This document shows positions 9,461-19,002 of a stretch of DNA of 64,000 nt, in pieces. The DNA is from Chitinophagaceae bacterium (GTDB lineage Bacteria; Bacteroidota; Bacteroidia; Chitinophagales; Chitinophagaceae). Within the stretch, counting starts at the first letter, position 1, and each line of letters starts with the position of its first letter. The DNA is taken from the NCBI GenBank assembly GCA_016713965.1, contig JADJOC010000003.1:62001-126000 (forward strand), in the 5' to 3' direction. The notes under the pieces are model-generated. The model was not told the DNA's origin. It saw nothing but the letters and a program-made list of their open reading frames with translations, and made no database searches. A program made the position numbers and the translations under genes.

Positions 9461-10015
9461 TTAATTGTATTTGCTTAAAAAATCTTCTAACCCGCCTTTC
9501 ATTCCGGTGCCCACGGCTTCAAATTTCCACTCGTTATTTTTCTTATACAGCCTTCCAAACTCAACTGCTGTTTCTATGGAAAAATCTTCTTCCAATTCAT
9601 ATTTTAAAATATCAGCATTGGTATTTGAATCAAAAATCCTGATGAATGAATTACGCACCTGCCCAAAATTTTGTTTCCTGGTTTCAGCATCGTGAATGGT
9701 TACCACAATACATATTTCAGCGGCAGTGGCATCTATTTTTGACAAGTCAACTTTTATTTGCTCATCATCGCCATCACCATCGCCGGTAAGGTTATCACCT
9801 GTATGCTCTACTGCACCATCCGGCGACTTTAAATTATTATAAAAGATGAAATGACTGTCGCTGAGTATTTTTTTATTTTCGCCTAAAACGAAAATGGAGG
9901 CATCTAAATCAAATCCGGTGCCTGTTGCAGCGCTGTTGGTATCCCAACCTAAACCAATTGTAAATTTTGGGGCATTTATATTTTCCCTCTGCCCTTTTTG
10001 TAAGTTAATTGCCAT
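9461..10015 (-). CDS. terD: TerD family protein
   Basis: Canonical TerD/TerE-type protein (184 aa). It shows MAINLQKGQ, FTIGLGWDTN, FDLDASIFVL, HTGDNLTGDGDGDDE and KVDLSKI, which carry the two calcium-binding acidic clusters. The C-terminal half has FGRLYKKNNEWKFEAVG, the usual end block. It is very close to the paralogue at 12247-12822, apart from the acidic loop. It overlaps the upstream phosphoribosyltransferase gene by 11 bp, so it is in one transcription unit with it. Reads intact. Confidence 0.92.
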   Translation of the reverse strand: MAINLQKGQRENINAPKFTIGLGWDTNSAATGTGFDLDASIFVLGENKKILSDSHFIFYNNLKSPDGAVEHTGDNLTGDGDGDDEQIKVDLSKIDATAAEICIVVTIHDAETRKQNFGQVRNSFIRIFDSNTNADILKYELEEDFSIETAVEFGRLYKKNNEWKFEAVGTGMKGGLEDFLSKYN

Positions 10016-10850
10016 ACTCTGAGTGTTTGATTTTTGTAAAAGTTAATAATTTTTTTAAAAAATTCAGGTTTGTGGTATAGGCTTCCATTAAGTGATAACT
10101 GTTTCCCAAGGCCATATTGTACAAAAGATGTATAAAATGAGTGCTCTGGTTTTGAATAAATTCTGCAAACATATGTTTTTCAGCATTCAGGATGTACTTT
10201 ACTATTCTTGTATTAATAAAAAACCTTGAATCGTTTATTAATGTATCCAAATCAAAAATTGATTTTACATAATAAAAGTTGAGTTCATTTTCAATACTGG
10301 GGTGAATGGATTTATTAACCAATTCAGCATAATATAAAAAATACGTATCGTTGCATAATGAATACTCATTAATCATTTTATTGATTAATTTTTCATGGCT
10401 TCCGGTAATTTTAATATCATCCAAAAAAATTAATGTTTTATTTTTTATAAATGCTGAGTCTATATGAAAGCTGTCATTGCTGATTAACTTCATTCTTTCT
10501 TCTGCATTTAATGCACCATAATCTTCTTTATAAGTAACTGTTCTGTATACTTTTGCTTCCTGCACTACGGGAAAATTGTTTTCAACCAGCCATATATTTA
10601 GTGTATAAATAAAATAATTTTTCATTGCAAAGGTAGCCGTAGGAATAAAAGCATACGGGCTTGAAATGACTACAACCTGGTTTTCGATCGGATGGGTTTT
10701 CAAATGCTTTTCAATAAAACCATTGGCCAAGGCAATTCCAAAATCTTCTGCAATAACATCATCCCCAAACTTAAACCGGCTGTAATGCGCAGGGTTAAAG
10801 CTGAATACATCAGGATGATTAATTTTGTGTAAGGAATAGTTGGTTTGCAT
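10005..10850 (-). CDS. Phosphoribosyltransferase-like protein of the ter island
   Basis: A 281-residue protein with a type I phosphoribosyltransferase PRPP loop, LIFLDDIKITGSHE (about residues 165-178). The surrounding beta-strand context fits a PRTase fold (VVVISSPYAFIPTA as the earlier loop). PRTases paired with HAD phosphatases are known companions of TerD genes and have been proposed to make a nucleoside-like metabolite. The substrate here is unknown. Its start overlaps the stop of the HAD gene (shared bases at 10850) and its end overlaps the TerD gene, so the three are co-translated. Confidence 0.8.
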   Translation of the reverse strand: MQTNYSLHKINHPDVFSFNPAHYSRFKFGDDVIAEDFGIALANGFIEKHLKTHPIENQVVVISSPYAFIPTATFAMKNYFIYTLNIWLVENNFPVVQEAKVYRTVTYKEDYGALNAEERMKLISNDSFHIDSAFIKNKTLIFLDDIKITGSHEKLINKMINEYSLCNDTYFLYYAELVNKSIHPSIENELNFYYVKSIFDLDTLINDSRFFINTRIVKYILNAEKHMFAEFIQNQSTHFIHLLYNMALGNSYHLMEAYTTNLNFLKKLLTFTKIKHSEYGN

Positions 10851-11467
10851 TAGTTAAATAAAGTTGATATGCATGTGTTGTTACTGTTTACCTGGAAAGC
10901 ATTAATGCCGATTGCTTTAGCACCAAGAACATCTGCCACGGTATTATCGCCAATATGTGCTATTTCTAACAGTGTAATATCTTTACTTTTTCTTGTTGTA
11001 TAAATATTTTGCAAGAGAATGTCATATATTTTGATATTGGGTTTTGATAGCCCAACTTCGTCAGAATATATCTGGAAATCAAAATATTTGGAAAGTTCCA
11101 GCTTATCCACGATTAATCTTACTGTGGATCCTTTGATAAACCCTGTATTGCTTAAAATATTTAATGTACTGTCAGCATGCTGTTTGATTTTATCCAGGCT
11201 GCTATATGTTTGCTCATTGAACACAGTTGGGATATGCTTAAAAATCAATTGTTCCATTTCTTTATAAAGATAACTGGTATCTATATTCTCAAAAGGCTTT
11301 AAAGAATTGTTCAACTGGTAGATCACCATTAAATACATTTCTTCTGCATCGATATTTTTACCTTGCTTTTCATTAATCGCATTACACATTAAATCTACAT
11401 TACGAAAAACCAGTTTAACCTCATCCAGTGATTTGTGTAAAGAATTAAAATTACTATAAAAAAACAA
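10850..11467 (-). CDS. HAD superfamily hydrolase of the ter island, N-terminus uncertain
   Basis: Haloacid-dehalogenase-type phosphatase. Visible are ILSNTGFIKG (motif II), GLSKPNIKIYDILL (motif III Lys) and HIGDNTVADVLGAKAIG (motif IV aspartate). The nominal start (TTG) leaves out motif I. The frame is open upstream to about 11551, where SFASWLTLLK stands in the motif I position. An active HAD needs an Asp nucleophile there (SFDxWLTL), so the first residues look damaged, or the protein is catalytically altered. It probably acts together with the adjacent PRTase, removing a phosphate from its product. Confidence 0.72.
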   Translation of the reverse strand: MFFYSNFNSLHKSLDEVKLVFRNVDLMCNAINEKQGKNIDAEEMYLMVIYQLNNSLKPFENIDTSYLYKEMEQLIFKHIPTVFNEQTYSSLDKIKQHADSTLNILSNTGFIKGSTVRLIVDKLELSKYFDFQIYSDEVGLSKPNIKIYDILLQNIYTTRKSKDITLLEIAHIGDNTVADVLGAKAIGINAFQVNSNNTCISTLFN

Positions 11468-11564
11468 TGCCCTTTCCTCTCGAAAAGCAGGAGTTGATTT
11501 TAGCAGAGTGAGCCACGAGGCAAAAGAAGAATGTTTAATATGAGTAACTACTTATAATTATACC

Positions 11565-12233
11565 CTAGGTATATTTCTTTAAAATTTCTATAAAGCTATC
11601 AGCCTGGTATGGCTCACCCACTGCCCTGAATTTCCATCCTCCGTCTTTTCTATACGCTTCAGCAAATATCATGGAACACATACCGCTTAAGCTTGCATCA
11701 CCAGACAAACTATATTTTGTTATTTCTTTGCCTTTTGCATCTACCGCCCTGATAAAGGCATTTTCAATCATGCTAAAATGCTGGTTATTCTGCCTGCCCT
11801 GGTAAATGGATACCATGAATAAAATTTTCTGATATTTTTGATCCAATGCATCAAGCTTTACAATTATCTGCTCATCATCTCCATCGCCTGCGCCGGTTCT
11901 GTTATCTCCCGTAGACCAGATATGCCCTGAGGGATGTTTCATAGAATTGAAAAAAATCACATCTCCTTCGTAAAGCCCCATTTGACGGCCATCTGCTGTT
12001 TGTATTGTCCTCCCGAGGTTGGCTACTTTATCGTTACTGTCCAATAAAAAAGCAGTAGCATCCAGATCGTATTCAGGTTGTTTTCCCCCAAATAATTTTC
12101 CTAAAAAACCGGTTTCTTTTTTCCGGACATCCCACCCCAAGCCAATGGTAACGGTTGAAAGATCATACACATTTTCACCTTTATCATTTTTTCTAAGATC
12201 AATGGTTTGCCCTTTTTGTAAGTTAATTGCCAT
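11565..12233 (-). CDS. TerD family protein, long form
   Basis: TerD-fold protein (222 aa). It shows MAINLQKGQTIDLRK, TVTIGLGWDVRK, YDLDATAFLLD, STGDNRTGAGDGDDEQ and IVKLDALDQ, and a C-terminal AEAYRKDGGWKFRAVGEPY. An insertion around LGKLFGGKQPE distinguishes it from the 184-191-residue paralogues. It is 13 bp downstream of the first TerD gene. The acidic loops are complete, so calcium binding is expected. Confidence 0.9.
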   Translation of the reverse strand: MAINLQKGQTIDLRKNDKGENVYDLSTVTIGLGWDVRKKETGFLGKLFGGKQPEYDLDATAFLLDSNDKVANLGRTIQTADGRQMGLYEGDVIFFNSMKHPSGHIWSTGDNRTGAGDGDDEQIIVKLDALDQKYQKILFMVSIYQGRQNNQHFSMIENAFIRAVDAKGKEITKYSLSGDASLSGMCSMIFAEAYRKDGGWKFRAVGEPYQADSFIEILKKYT

Positions 12234-12246
12234 AATGTAGTTTTAA

Positions 12247-12822
12247 TTATTTAATAACTTCTCCTTTATAATACTTGGAAACAAAAAAGCCCAAATCTTC
12301 TTTATATCCAATGCCGGATGCTTCAAATTTCCATTGTGCGTCTTTTTTGTAAAGCCTGCCAAATTCAACCGCCGTTTCAATGGAAAAATCTTCGCCAAGC
12401 TCATATTTTGCCACTTCCTGGCCATTGGAATCATCTACAATCCGGATATAAGAATTTCTTACCTGTCCATAATTTTGTTTACGAAGTACAGCATCATGAA
12501 TGGTAACCACAAATAAAATTTCAGTGATTTTATTATCTACTTTGGATAAATCAACCTGGATAGTTTCATCATCGCCTTCTGCACTGTTGCCACCCGTCGG
12601 ATCATCACCTGTATGGTGCAAAGCCATATCCGGAGAATCTGTATTTCCATAAAAAACAAAAAATGCTTCAGTGGGAATAAGCCGGTTGGAATCTATCATA
12701 AAAGCTGAAGCATCCAGGTCAAAATTATGGCCGGTGCCTTCATTAGGGTTCCACCCCAAGCCTACGCTCATTTTAGTTAGCCCGATATCAATTTTCTGTC
12801 CTTTTTGTAAATTAATTGCCAT
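12247..12822 (-). CDS. terD: TerD family protein, first gene of the ter island
   Basis: Canonical TerD protein (191 aa) with MSVGLGWNPNEG, FDLDASAFMID, HHTGDDPTGGN plus GDDETIQVDLSKV, RKQNYGQVRNSYIRI and FGRLYKKDAQWKFEA. It is the promoter-proximal gene of the minus-strand island. About 460 bp of upstream sequence without a gene (12823-13279) should hold the operon's promoter. The remaining thirteen frames follow on the same strand with mostly short gaps or overlaps, so the island is likely one or two transcription units. Confidence 0.92.
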   Translation of the reverse strand: MAINLQKGQKIDIGLTKMSVGLGWNPNEGTGHNFDLDASAFMIDSNRLIPTEAFFVFYGNTDSPDMALHHTGDDPTGGNSAEGDDETIQVDLSKVDNKITEILFVVTIHDAVLRKQNYGQVRNSYIRIVDDSNGQEVAKYELGEDFSIETAVEFGRLYKKDAQWKFEASGIGYKEDLGFFVSKYYKGEVIK

Positions 12823-13279
12823 ATTAAGAGTTATTAAAAATATATTTTTTTAGTAAATTTTATTTTTTGTAAGGGGCAGGTAACAAAACCTTTAATACTG
12901 AAAATATTATTGAGCAGTTGGTGTTTTTTCATTATTGATTATAATATTATTACTTATATAATTAATTTATATCAGGTTTTTAAGATAACCTCCGGCATTA
13001 TAATGCGGAAGAATTCAGACATTTCACCCGGACAGCTAAGGTGAATTTATTTAAAAAAATGAAGGTAAGAACTAAAATGGAATTTATAATATACTGCTTC
13101 CAATTTTCATTAATCACCAATTGTATAATAAAGCCTGTACGAAACAAGCCAGATGATTTTATTTATCAAATTACACAGATTTATTGTTAAAAAAAAATTT
13201 AACAGCAAAAATACTGAAATATCAGTAATTATCCCATGCAATTACAGCATATAGTGCATCTGGATTAGAAAGCAAACAA
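12823..13279. other. Intergenic region between ter island and membrane gene
   Basis: 457 bp, very AT-rich, between divergently transcribed genes, so promoters for both directions should lie here. I see a short palindrome CATTATAATG at 12996-13005 and a TTCACC/GGTGAA inverted repeat at about 13021-13043. No open frame of note is present and no clear TTTG/TAnnTTTG pair was found. Confidence 0.45.
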
Positions 13280-13918
13280 ATGAATTACACCATCCCGGTA
13301 TCTTTATCTTTCACTAAAAAAATAACTTTTGTACAACTGATATTTATTATCACCGGTTTTATACCTGTGACGTGTATTGCATTAAATGTAATGCAGTTTA
13401 TCCCCCTTCACCAAACTGCATTTTTTGTAGCCATTCCTGGTTTTTTACTTATTTTATGCTTAGGATTAAAATATACCGAAGACGGTAAAACTGCTTTGAA
13501 GGGTTGGCTGGCAGGAATCATTGCTGTGGCTTTATATGATTTGGCAAGGTTATTTTTTATTTTAGGTGCAGGTTGGGACGATTTTGTACCGCATATCGGC
13601 GATTGGATTTTAAATAAAGAGGGCCATAATGGCTTAATTGCTTATTTGTGGAGATATATTGGAAATGGAGGTGGGATGGGAATTGCTTTTATGTTTTTAA
13701 TAAAAAAGGGTTATCCAAACAAGAATATATCTGCAAAAGGATTATTTTATGGGTTATTTATTTTTACCAACCTTATGTTTACGTTATCAGTATCTCCAAA
13801 CGGGCAGCTGATGATGTTTAAAATTACAGCTTTAACCTTTACCGGGAGCCTGGTTGGCCATATTGTATATGGATGGGTTTTAGGATGGGTAGCTTATCGT
13901 TTCTTAAAAGATAAATAA
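13280..13918 (+). CDS. Conserved integral membrane protein of unknown function
   Basis: A 212-residue protein with about six hydrophobic segments. Recognisable features are PGFLLILCLGLKY after the second segment, a polar central loop (GDWILNKEGHNG), and a glycine-rich NGGGMGIAFMF helix. I do not recognise the family. It is monocistronic, divergent from the ter island, and convergent with the next gene (16 bp gap). It reads intact with an ATG start. Confidence 0.65.
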   Translation: MNYTIPVSLSFTKKITFVQLIFIITGFIPVTCIALNVMQFIPLHQTAFFVAIPGFLLILCLGLKYTEDGKTALKGWLAGIIAVALYDLARLFFILGAGWDDFVPHIGDWILNKEGHNGLIAYLWRYIGNGGGMGIAFMFLIKKGYPNKNISAKGLFYGLFIFTNLMFTLSVSPNGQLMMFKITALTFTGSLVGHIVYGWVLGWVAYRFLKDK

Positions 13919-13933
13919 TTTGAATAGTTCAAA

Positions 13934-14365
13934 TTATTTATCAAATTCCAATGTTATTACAGGTAATTCATTTTTCATATCATCTATATCAAGCTTAATT
14001 TCAAACATACCCTGAGCGTTTTTTTTAATAGTAGATTTAATCTGATTTTTAAATGAGGATTTAAAATCAAAATCATTAATTTTTGAAACGTTTATATCAC
14101 TTCTTTTTAGTTCAGTAAAATTCCATTCATCATTTTCTACTTTTTGAAATAAGCTATCATTTGAAATTTTATAGGATAATTCTACAGCTTCTGGAAGATT
14201 TTTAATAGTCATTTTAATAAGGGAATCTGTAGAAAATTCATTCTTTAAGATTACTTCATTATCAGTTATTTTATCTAAGGGATGCATTCTTATTGTAAAC
14301 CCCTTGTGAGAATTGTTAGAAAGGTTTATTCCTAAAAGTAACAGATAAGCAAAGATTATTGACAT
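13934..14365 (-). CDS. Small secreted/periplasmic protein of unknown function
   Basis: 143-residue protein. The first 17 residues (MSIIFAYLLLLGINLSN) are hydrophobic, though without a clear cleavage site. The rest is charged and rich in Asp, Lys and Asn with no known motif. It is the downstream partner of the lipoprotein gene at 14433-15509 (68 bp gap), so the pair may form one envelope unit. Function cannot be inferred. Confidence 0.55.
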   Translation of the reverse strand: MSIIFAYLLLLGINLSNNSHKGFTIRMHPLDKITDNEVILKNEFSTDSLIKMTIKNLPEAVELSYKISNDSLFQKVENDEWNFTELKRSDINVSKINDFDFKSSFKNQIKSTIKKNAQGMFEIKLDIDDMKNELPVITLEFDK

Positions 14366-14432
14366 GCTGATTAAGTTAAATTTGTTTAATTACTGATGTC
14401 ATAAAATTAAGGATTATATTCTGTAATTTTTT

Positions 14433-15509
14433 TTACTTATCCTTAGTAAAACTTGCCTTGTTATTGGTAAATAAATAAGGCTGGCAACTGCAATCACAAT
14501 TGCGGTTCTCCACACTCAATTCATTATCATTTTCCATTTTTATGATAAGTGATTTGTTAGGAATAAGTATTCCATTGGTTTGTTTAAGATTGTAACAATA
14601 TACTTTTCCATCAGCTTTTACATTTGCAAAAGGACGGTTAATAACTCCATTATTTAATTTAGCAAATGTATAAGTTCCGGGAGTCTGTCCAATTATACCG
14701 TTACCAGTAGAAAAAATTGGTATTGCAGGATCTATTTCATCTTTCACTAGAGCAATATGCGGATTTTCAGGATATTTTGGCAACCCTTTTTTAATCCAGT
14801 TACCCTGTGCTGTTCCTGCGATATTTTGATTTGCTTCGCCGCATAGCGGGGCCATAATTCTTTTTTTAGTTCCGTTATAATTCGATACCCTGCCTTCTAA
14901 CTGCTTCCTCACATCCGGAGCAAAATATTCCAGGGGGCAAACCACTACCCCATTTAATTTCATGCCCATATCTAATGCAAGTTGTCCTGGAACAGTATTT
15001 CCTGTACCGATTATTTCTCCTGCAACAACTTCTAAAGAAATATTTTTAGTGCAAAGTTCTTCTTTACTGTTATTAACCTCGTAAGTTTTACAATTTGCAT
15101 TAGAAAAATTATTTACTGCATCTAATAATTTGGTTGATAAAGTTGATATATGGTAAAAATATAATTCTGTACCACCTCTTGTGCCAAATTCAACTATAAA
15201 ATCTAAAGTTTCGCCCGGATTGCCTACATTATGCCTTGCCCTCGAAATAGAAAAAATACGGAGGTTTCCGGGAGATTTTATGTTTCTTGAAACACCAACA
15301 TTTTTATAATAAAAATACATATGGTTGGTAGGAAAAGTATGGCTTGGGGGGTTCATAGCTCCAAGCGGCACTAAACCTACAAATTCATTAAAATTAACCG
15401 GGGATTCAGTTAAAGAGCCTTTTTCAATTATACTCTCCGGAGGATGCTTTTTACATCCTGTGCTTACTGCGCCAACTATAAAAGCGGCTAAAAAAAACAG
15501 GTTTTTCAT
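14433..15509 (-). CDS. Putative secreted lipoprotein with degenerate M23-like region
   Basis: 358-residue lipoprotein. The signal peptide MKNLFFLAAFIVGAVSTGC carries a lipobox at Cys19. Near residue 50 the block PLGAMNPPSHTFPTNHMYFYY resembles the NPPxHTxPTxHxYFY segment seen in some M23-peptidase-like proteins, but the usual zinc ligands cannot all be placed. I therefore give only a fold-level suggestion. Several cysteines near the C-terminus (CDCSC) are unusual for a periplasmic lipoprotein. It is transcribed with the small secreted protein that follows. Confidence 0.6.
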   Translation of the reverse strand: MKNLFFLAAFIVGAVSTGCKKHPPESIIEKGSLTESPVNFNEFVGLVPLGAMNPPSHTFPTNHMYFYYKNVGVSRNIKSPGNLRIFSISRARHNVGNPGETLDFIVEFGTRGGTELYFYHISTLSTKLLDAVNNFSNANCKTYEVNNSKEELCTKNISLEVVAGEIIGTGNTVPGQLALDMGMKLNGVVVCPLEYFAPDVRKQLEGRVSNYNGTKKRIMAPLCGEANQNIAGTAQGNWIKKGLPKYPENPHIALVKDEIDPAIPIFSTGNGIIGQTPGTYTFAKLNNGVINRPFANVKADGKVYCYNLKQTNGILIPNKSLIIKMENDNELSVENRNCDCSCQPYLFTNNKASFTKDK

Positions 15510-15668
15510 TATAATTATTTTCTTAATTGTTACATTTTCATAAGTACAGATTAAAAAAATAATAATATATAATAAGCAATCATCATGCCATAACTTTTAT
15601 GGCATTAATTATTTGATTTACAATAAATTATAAGAAGTGTAAATTAGAATACAGGTAGCTTTTTAAAA

Positions 15669-16346
15669 CTAGGTATGCTCTTTCTTTTTGGCAAATTTTG
15701 AAATACTACCTTTTTGCCGGGTCATTTTTATTAATTGTATTAAGGCTGTTAGTGTAAAAATGCCACCAATAACCCAGTTGAAATATTGCTGGCTATTGCT
15801 AATATGCTGTATTAACCAGTTACCTCCAAAAATAAAAATACCATTGCCTAATAAAGTACCGATGCCAATACCAATAATGTAAATATTATAATGGTTATTT
15901 TTAGGTTCCAACACCTTTTTAGTAAATAAAACTGTGCTCCAGCCAAACCAAAATGGTATCTGCACAGGATTAATAGCACACATAAACATGCCGAGCAAAA
16001 ACCTGTTTATACTTATATTATCCCAAAAATTTTTATGTTGTTCAGATCCGGAGCTTTGCATGGCTGAATAAAAACTTCCTATGGCCAATATCACGATAAT
16101 GCCTAAGGTTATCCATTCCATAATCTTCATCAGCCTAACCTGCTTTTGTATCCAGCTAATCCCTACCAGGGAAATTCTTACATAAATCATTTCAACCAAT
16201 AAAGAACCAAAGGAAAAAAGCAATGCATTAGTAAAGCCTTCTGTAATGCCTATCTGCATGGCTGCTACGTTTAAAGTCCCTAATGGCAAAGAACCAAGGA
16301 AACTTATCAGTAGCCCCCATAAAAAAATACGAAATAATCTGGGCAT
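15669..16346 (-). CDS. LysE/RhtB family transporter
   Basis: Inner-membrane exporter of the LysE superfamily (225 aa, six hydrophobic segments). The first segment has SLPLGTLNVAAMQIG, the family's GPxN-type motif in a Bacteroidota variant, and later come CAINPVQIPFW and GTLLGNGIFIFGG. Members export amino acids or similar small molecules; the substrate here is unknown. It has an ATG start and appears intact. It is on the same strand as the following YceI gene but separated by about 40 bp. Confidence 0.8.
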   Translation of the reverse strand: MPRLFRIFLWGLLISFLGSLPLGTLNVAAMQIGITEGFTNALLFSFGSLLVEMIYVRISLVGISWIQKQVRLMKIMEWITLGIIVILAIGSFYSAMQSSGSEQHKNFWDNISINRFLLGMFMCAINPVQIPFWFGWSTVLFTKKVLEPKNNHYNIYIIGIGIGTLLGNGIFIFGGNWLIQHISNSQQYFNWVIGGIFTLTALIQLIKMTRQKGSISKFAKKKEHT

Positions 16347-16385
16347 CTATATAAAAGGTAAACTTAAAAGAGTTTGAGTATTTTG

Positions 16386-16919
16386 TTATTTGGCAAGCAC
16401 TTCAAGGTTTACTTTTAATTTATCGGCCATGGACATACTACTGCCACCAACATTAAAATCACGCCTGTTTATGCTAAATTCACCTTCAAAAAAATAGCCA
16501 CCATCTTTTGATGTGGCACTAAATCAAACTCTACAGGTTTGGTAACGCCTTTATAGTAAGATTAGCAAACATATAATACCTGCCAGCTACAGTAGAAGTG
16601 GTTATTTTGGTACTTTTCATAGTAATTACCGGATATTTCACTACATCTAAATATTCATCTTCCTTTAAATGTTCATCCCTGCTGCTGTTATCTGTGTCTA
16701 TTGTTTTGGCATCTACACTTACTGAAAAGCTTGAAGAAGATAAATTTGCAGGATTAAAATTAATGCTACCCTTCAAACCGCCAAAATCCCCACCTGTTTT
16801 GACACCAAAATTTTTTATCACAAAATGCACTTTGCTTGAAGCATCCGAAGGAGTTAAAGTTTGCGAAAAGGACAATTGGCAACACAAAATAATTGCAAAT
16901 ACTAGTATTACTTTTTCAT
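16386..16919 (-). CDS. YceI family protein, frameshifted three times
   Basis: Periplasmic lipocalin-like YceI protein that binds isoprenoid-type lipids. The middle (VHFVIKNFGVKTGGDFGGLK, then SRDEHLKEDEYLDVVKYP) is intact. Three one-base losses disrupt it. At the start, ATGAAAAAG needs one more A to give MKKVILVFAIILCC and a signal peptide. At about 16549, one G is needed to give TIKGVTKP. At about 16525, one T is needed to give EFDFSATSKDGG. The corrected C-terminus ends in NVGGSSMSMADKLKVNLEVLAK. All three fall in homopolymers, which points to base-calling errors. Confidence 0.82.
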
Positions 16920-17047
16920 AATCTGAGCTTAAAAATTAAATGTACAAAGGATTTAAGTTAAATAAATCTTTATTTTGTTAAATAGTAATTCAGGTTATTC
17001 AAATTTTATACCAATAAATCATTCAAGAATATTATATTACATAATTA

Positions 17048-17908
17048 ATGCTATATCGATCTACTATACAATTACTTCGTTTTCATTTTTCATTTTTTCT
17101 AATGCCTGTTTATTGGTTTGCCCTGAGCCAAACGGTCAATATTAATATTGCTCATGCAATTATCATTTTTATAATTTTACACTTATTGGTATACCCTGCA
17201 AGTAATGGATATAATAGTTATATGGATAAAGATACCGGTAGTATTGGTGGAATAGAAGTTCCACAACAACCTACCAGGCAATTATTGTATGCTTCAATAT
17301 ACCTGGATATAACTGCCTTATTAGCCAGCTATTTTATCAGTATATATTTTTTTACCGGTATTTTTTTATACATACTGGTATCAAGAGCATACAGTTACAG
17401 GGGAATCCGTTTGAAAAAATATCCTGTAACCGGGTATCTGACAGTAGTATTATTCCAGGGTGGACTTGTGTATTTGCTGGTTATGCATGGATGCAGTGAT
17501 AATAAGGGTTTAGAAATCTCATACATAGCTATAATAGCAGCTTGTTTACTGATAGGTGGTTTTTATCCGCTCACACAAATTTACCAGCATAAGCAGGATA
17601 AGGATGATGGTGTAATAACAATAAGCAGCAAATTAGGATATAAAGGTACTTTTATGTTTACTGCTATCATCTACTTTTTGGCTATGGGATCACTTGGCAT
17701 ATATTTAACAAGCGTATTAGAATTACAATCGTTCATTATTATTCAAATCTTTTTTATACCTATCCTTGTAAATTTTATTCTATGGTATAAAAAAGTAATT
17801 AAAAATACAGCAGCAGCAAATTATAAAAACACCATGCAGATGAGCCTTTTAGCTTCAATTTGCTCTAATGCAGCATTTATCACTTTATTTATTATTGAAA
17901 AAAATTGA
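17048..17908 (+). CDS. UbiA-like prenyltransferase in type III PKS cluster
   Basis: Polytopic membrane enzyme (286 aa, about eight helices) of the UbiA family. The two Asp-rich motifs that bind Mg-diphosphate are visible: NGYNSYMDKDTGS (about residues 55-67) and YQHKQDKDDG (about 180-189). UbiA enzymes attach a polyprenyl or other hydrophobic chain to aromatic rings. The gene is the first of four tightly packed genes; its TGA overlaps the TTG start of the PKS. In context it may prenylate, or otherwise alkylate, the polyketide product. It could alternatively be a chlorophyll-synthase-like branch. Confidence 0.82.
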   Translation: MLYRSTIQLLRFHFSFFLMPVYWFALSQTVNINIAHAIIIFIILHLLVYPASNGYNSYMDKDTGSIGGIEVPQQPTRQLLYASIYLDITALLASYFISIYFFTGIFLYILVSRAYSYRGIRLKKYPVTGYLTVVLFQGGLVYLLVMHGCSDNKGLEISYIAIIAACLLIGGFYPLTQIYQHKQDKDDGVITISSKLGYKGTFMFTAIIYFLAMGSLGIYLTSVLELQSFIIIQIFFIPILVNFILWYKKVIKNTAAANYKNTMQMSLLASICSNAAFITLFIIEKN

Positions 17909-19002
17909 GTAAAATTATTTCTATAGGTACAGCCGTGCCACCGTATAAACATTTACAAGAGAATATATGTGCTTTTGCAGATATTATTTACTGCAACAGT
18001 AAGGAAGAAAGCAGAAAGCTAAAATTTTTATATAACCACAGCGGTATCAAAAGCCGATATTCTGTATTGCCGGATTATAGTACACTTTTAGCTGATCGTG
18101 AATTTTATGAAAAAACTGATGACCTGGAACCGTTCCCTTCATTGGAAATACGGATGAAGTGGTATGCTGCCAATGCTACTAATCTTTCTGTAGAAGCAAT
18201 TAATAAATGTATTGATCAAAAAATTACTAAAGAAGATATTACCCACTTAATTACTGTCAGCTGTACCGGCATGAGTGCACCGGGCCTGGATTTACAAATT
18301 ATGCAGGTGATGGATTTGCCAACCAATATCAGCAGGACTTCAGTAAACTTTATGGGATGTTATGCTGCAATTCATGCTTTAAAAATGGCGGATGCCATCT
18401 GTAAATCACATGCATTGGCAAATGTTATAATAGTATGCACTGAATTATGTACCCTTCATTTTCAAAAACAAAATACTGCTGATAATATTACCTCTACCTT
18501 ATTATTTGCTGATGGCTGCGCCGCTGTTTTGGTACAACCTGACGGTGAAAATAAAGGCCTTACATTAAAAATTTTTATTCAGATGTTGCATTCAAAGGCA
18601 AAAATGATATGAGCTGGGAGCTTTCCTCCACAGGGTTTTTTAATGACATTATCGGGCTATATCCCTGATCTGGTAAAAGAAGATTTTAGCGCACTGGTAA
18701 ACAAAGCACTTGATAATGCAAGCATTACTAAAAACGATATTACACATTGGTGCATTCATCCCGGAGGAAAAAAAATATTGGAAGCTATTGAAAAAAGTAT
18801 GAACCTTAATGAGAATGAATTGCACTATTCTTATGAAATTTTGAGTGAGTTTGGTAACATGAGCTCTCCCACTATTTTATTTGTTTTACAACGTATTTTA
18901 CAGGAAATGCAAAATGCATCTTCAAAAGAAAACAACAATATTTTTGGAGCAGCTTTTGGGCCCGGATTAACCATGGAAACTTTTATTGCCAGTTATGATT
19001 AA
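17905..19002 (+). CDS. Type III polyketide synthase (chalcone/alkylresorcinol synthase-like), frameshifted
   Basis: Homodimeric ketosynthase of the chalcone-synthase superfamily that extends an acyl starter with malonyl-CoA. The catalytic triad is visible: Cys in FMGCYAA, His in CIHPGGKK and Asn in FGNMSSP. SCTGMSAPG is also present. Translation starts at TTG 17905, overlapping the UbiA stop. Two homopolymer changes break the frame: adding one A at about 18567-18571 restores TLKNFYSDVAFKGKNDMSW, and removing one T at about 18636-18641 restores TGFLMTLSGYIPDLV. Repaired length is about 366 residues, normal for the family. The product is probably a resorcinol, pyrone or quinol precursor. Confidence 0.85.
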
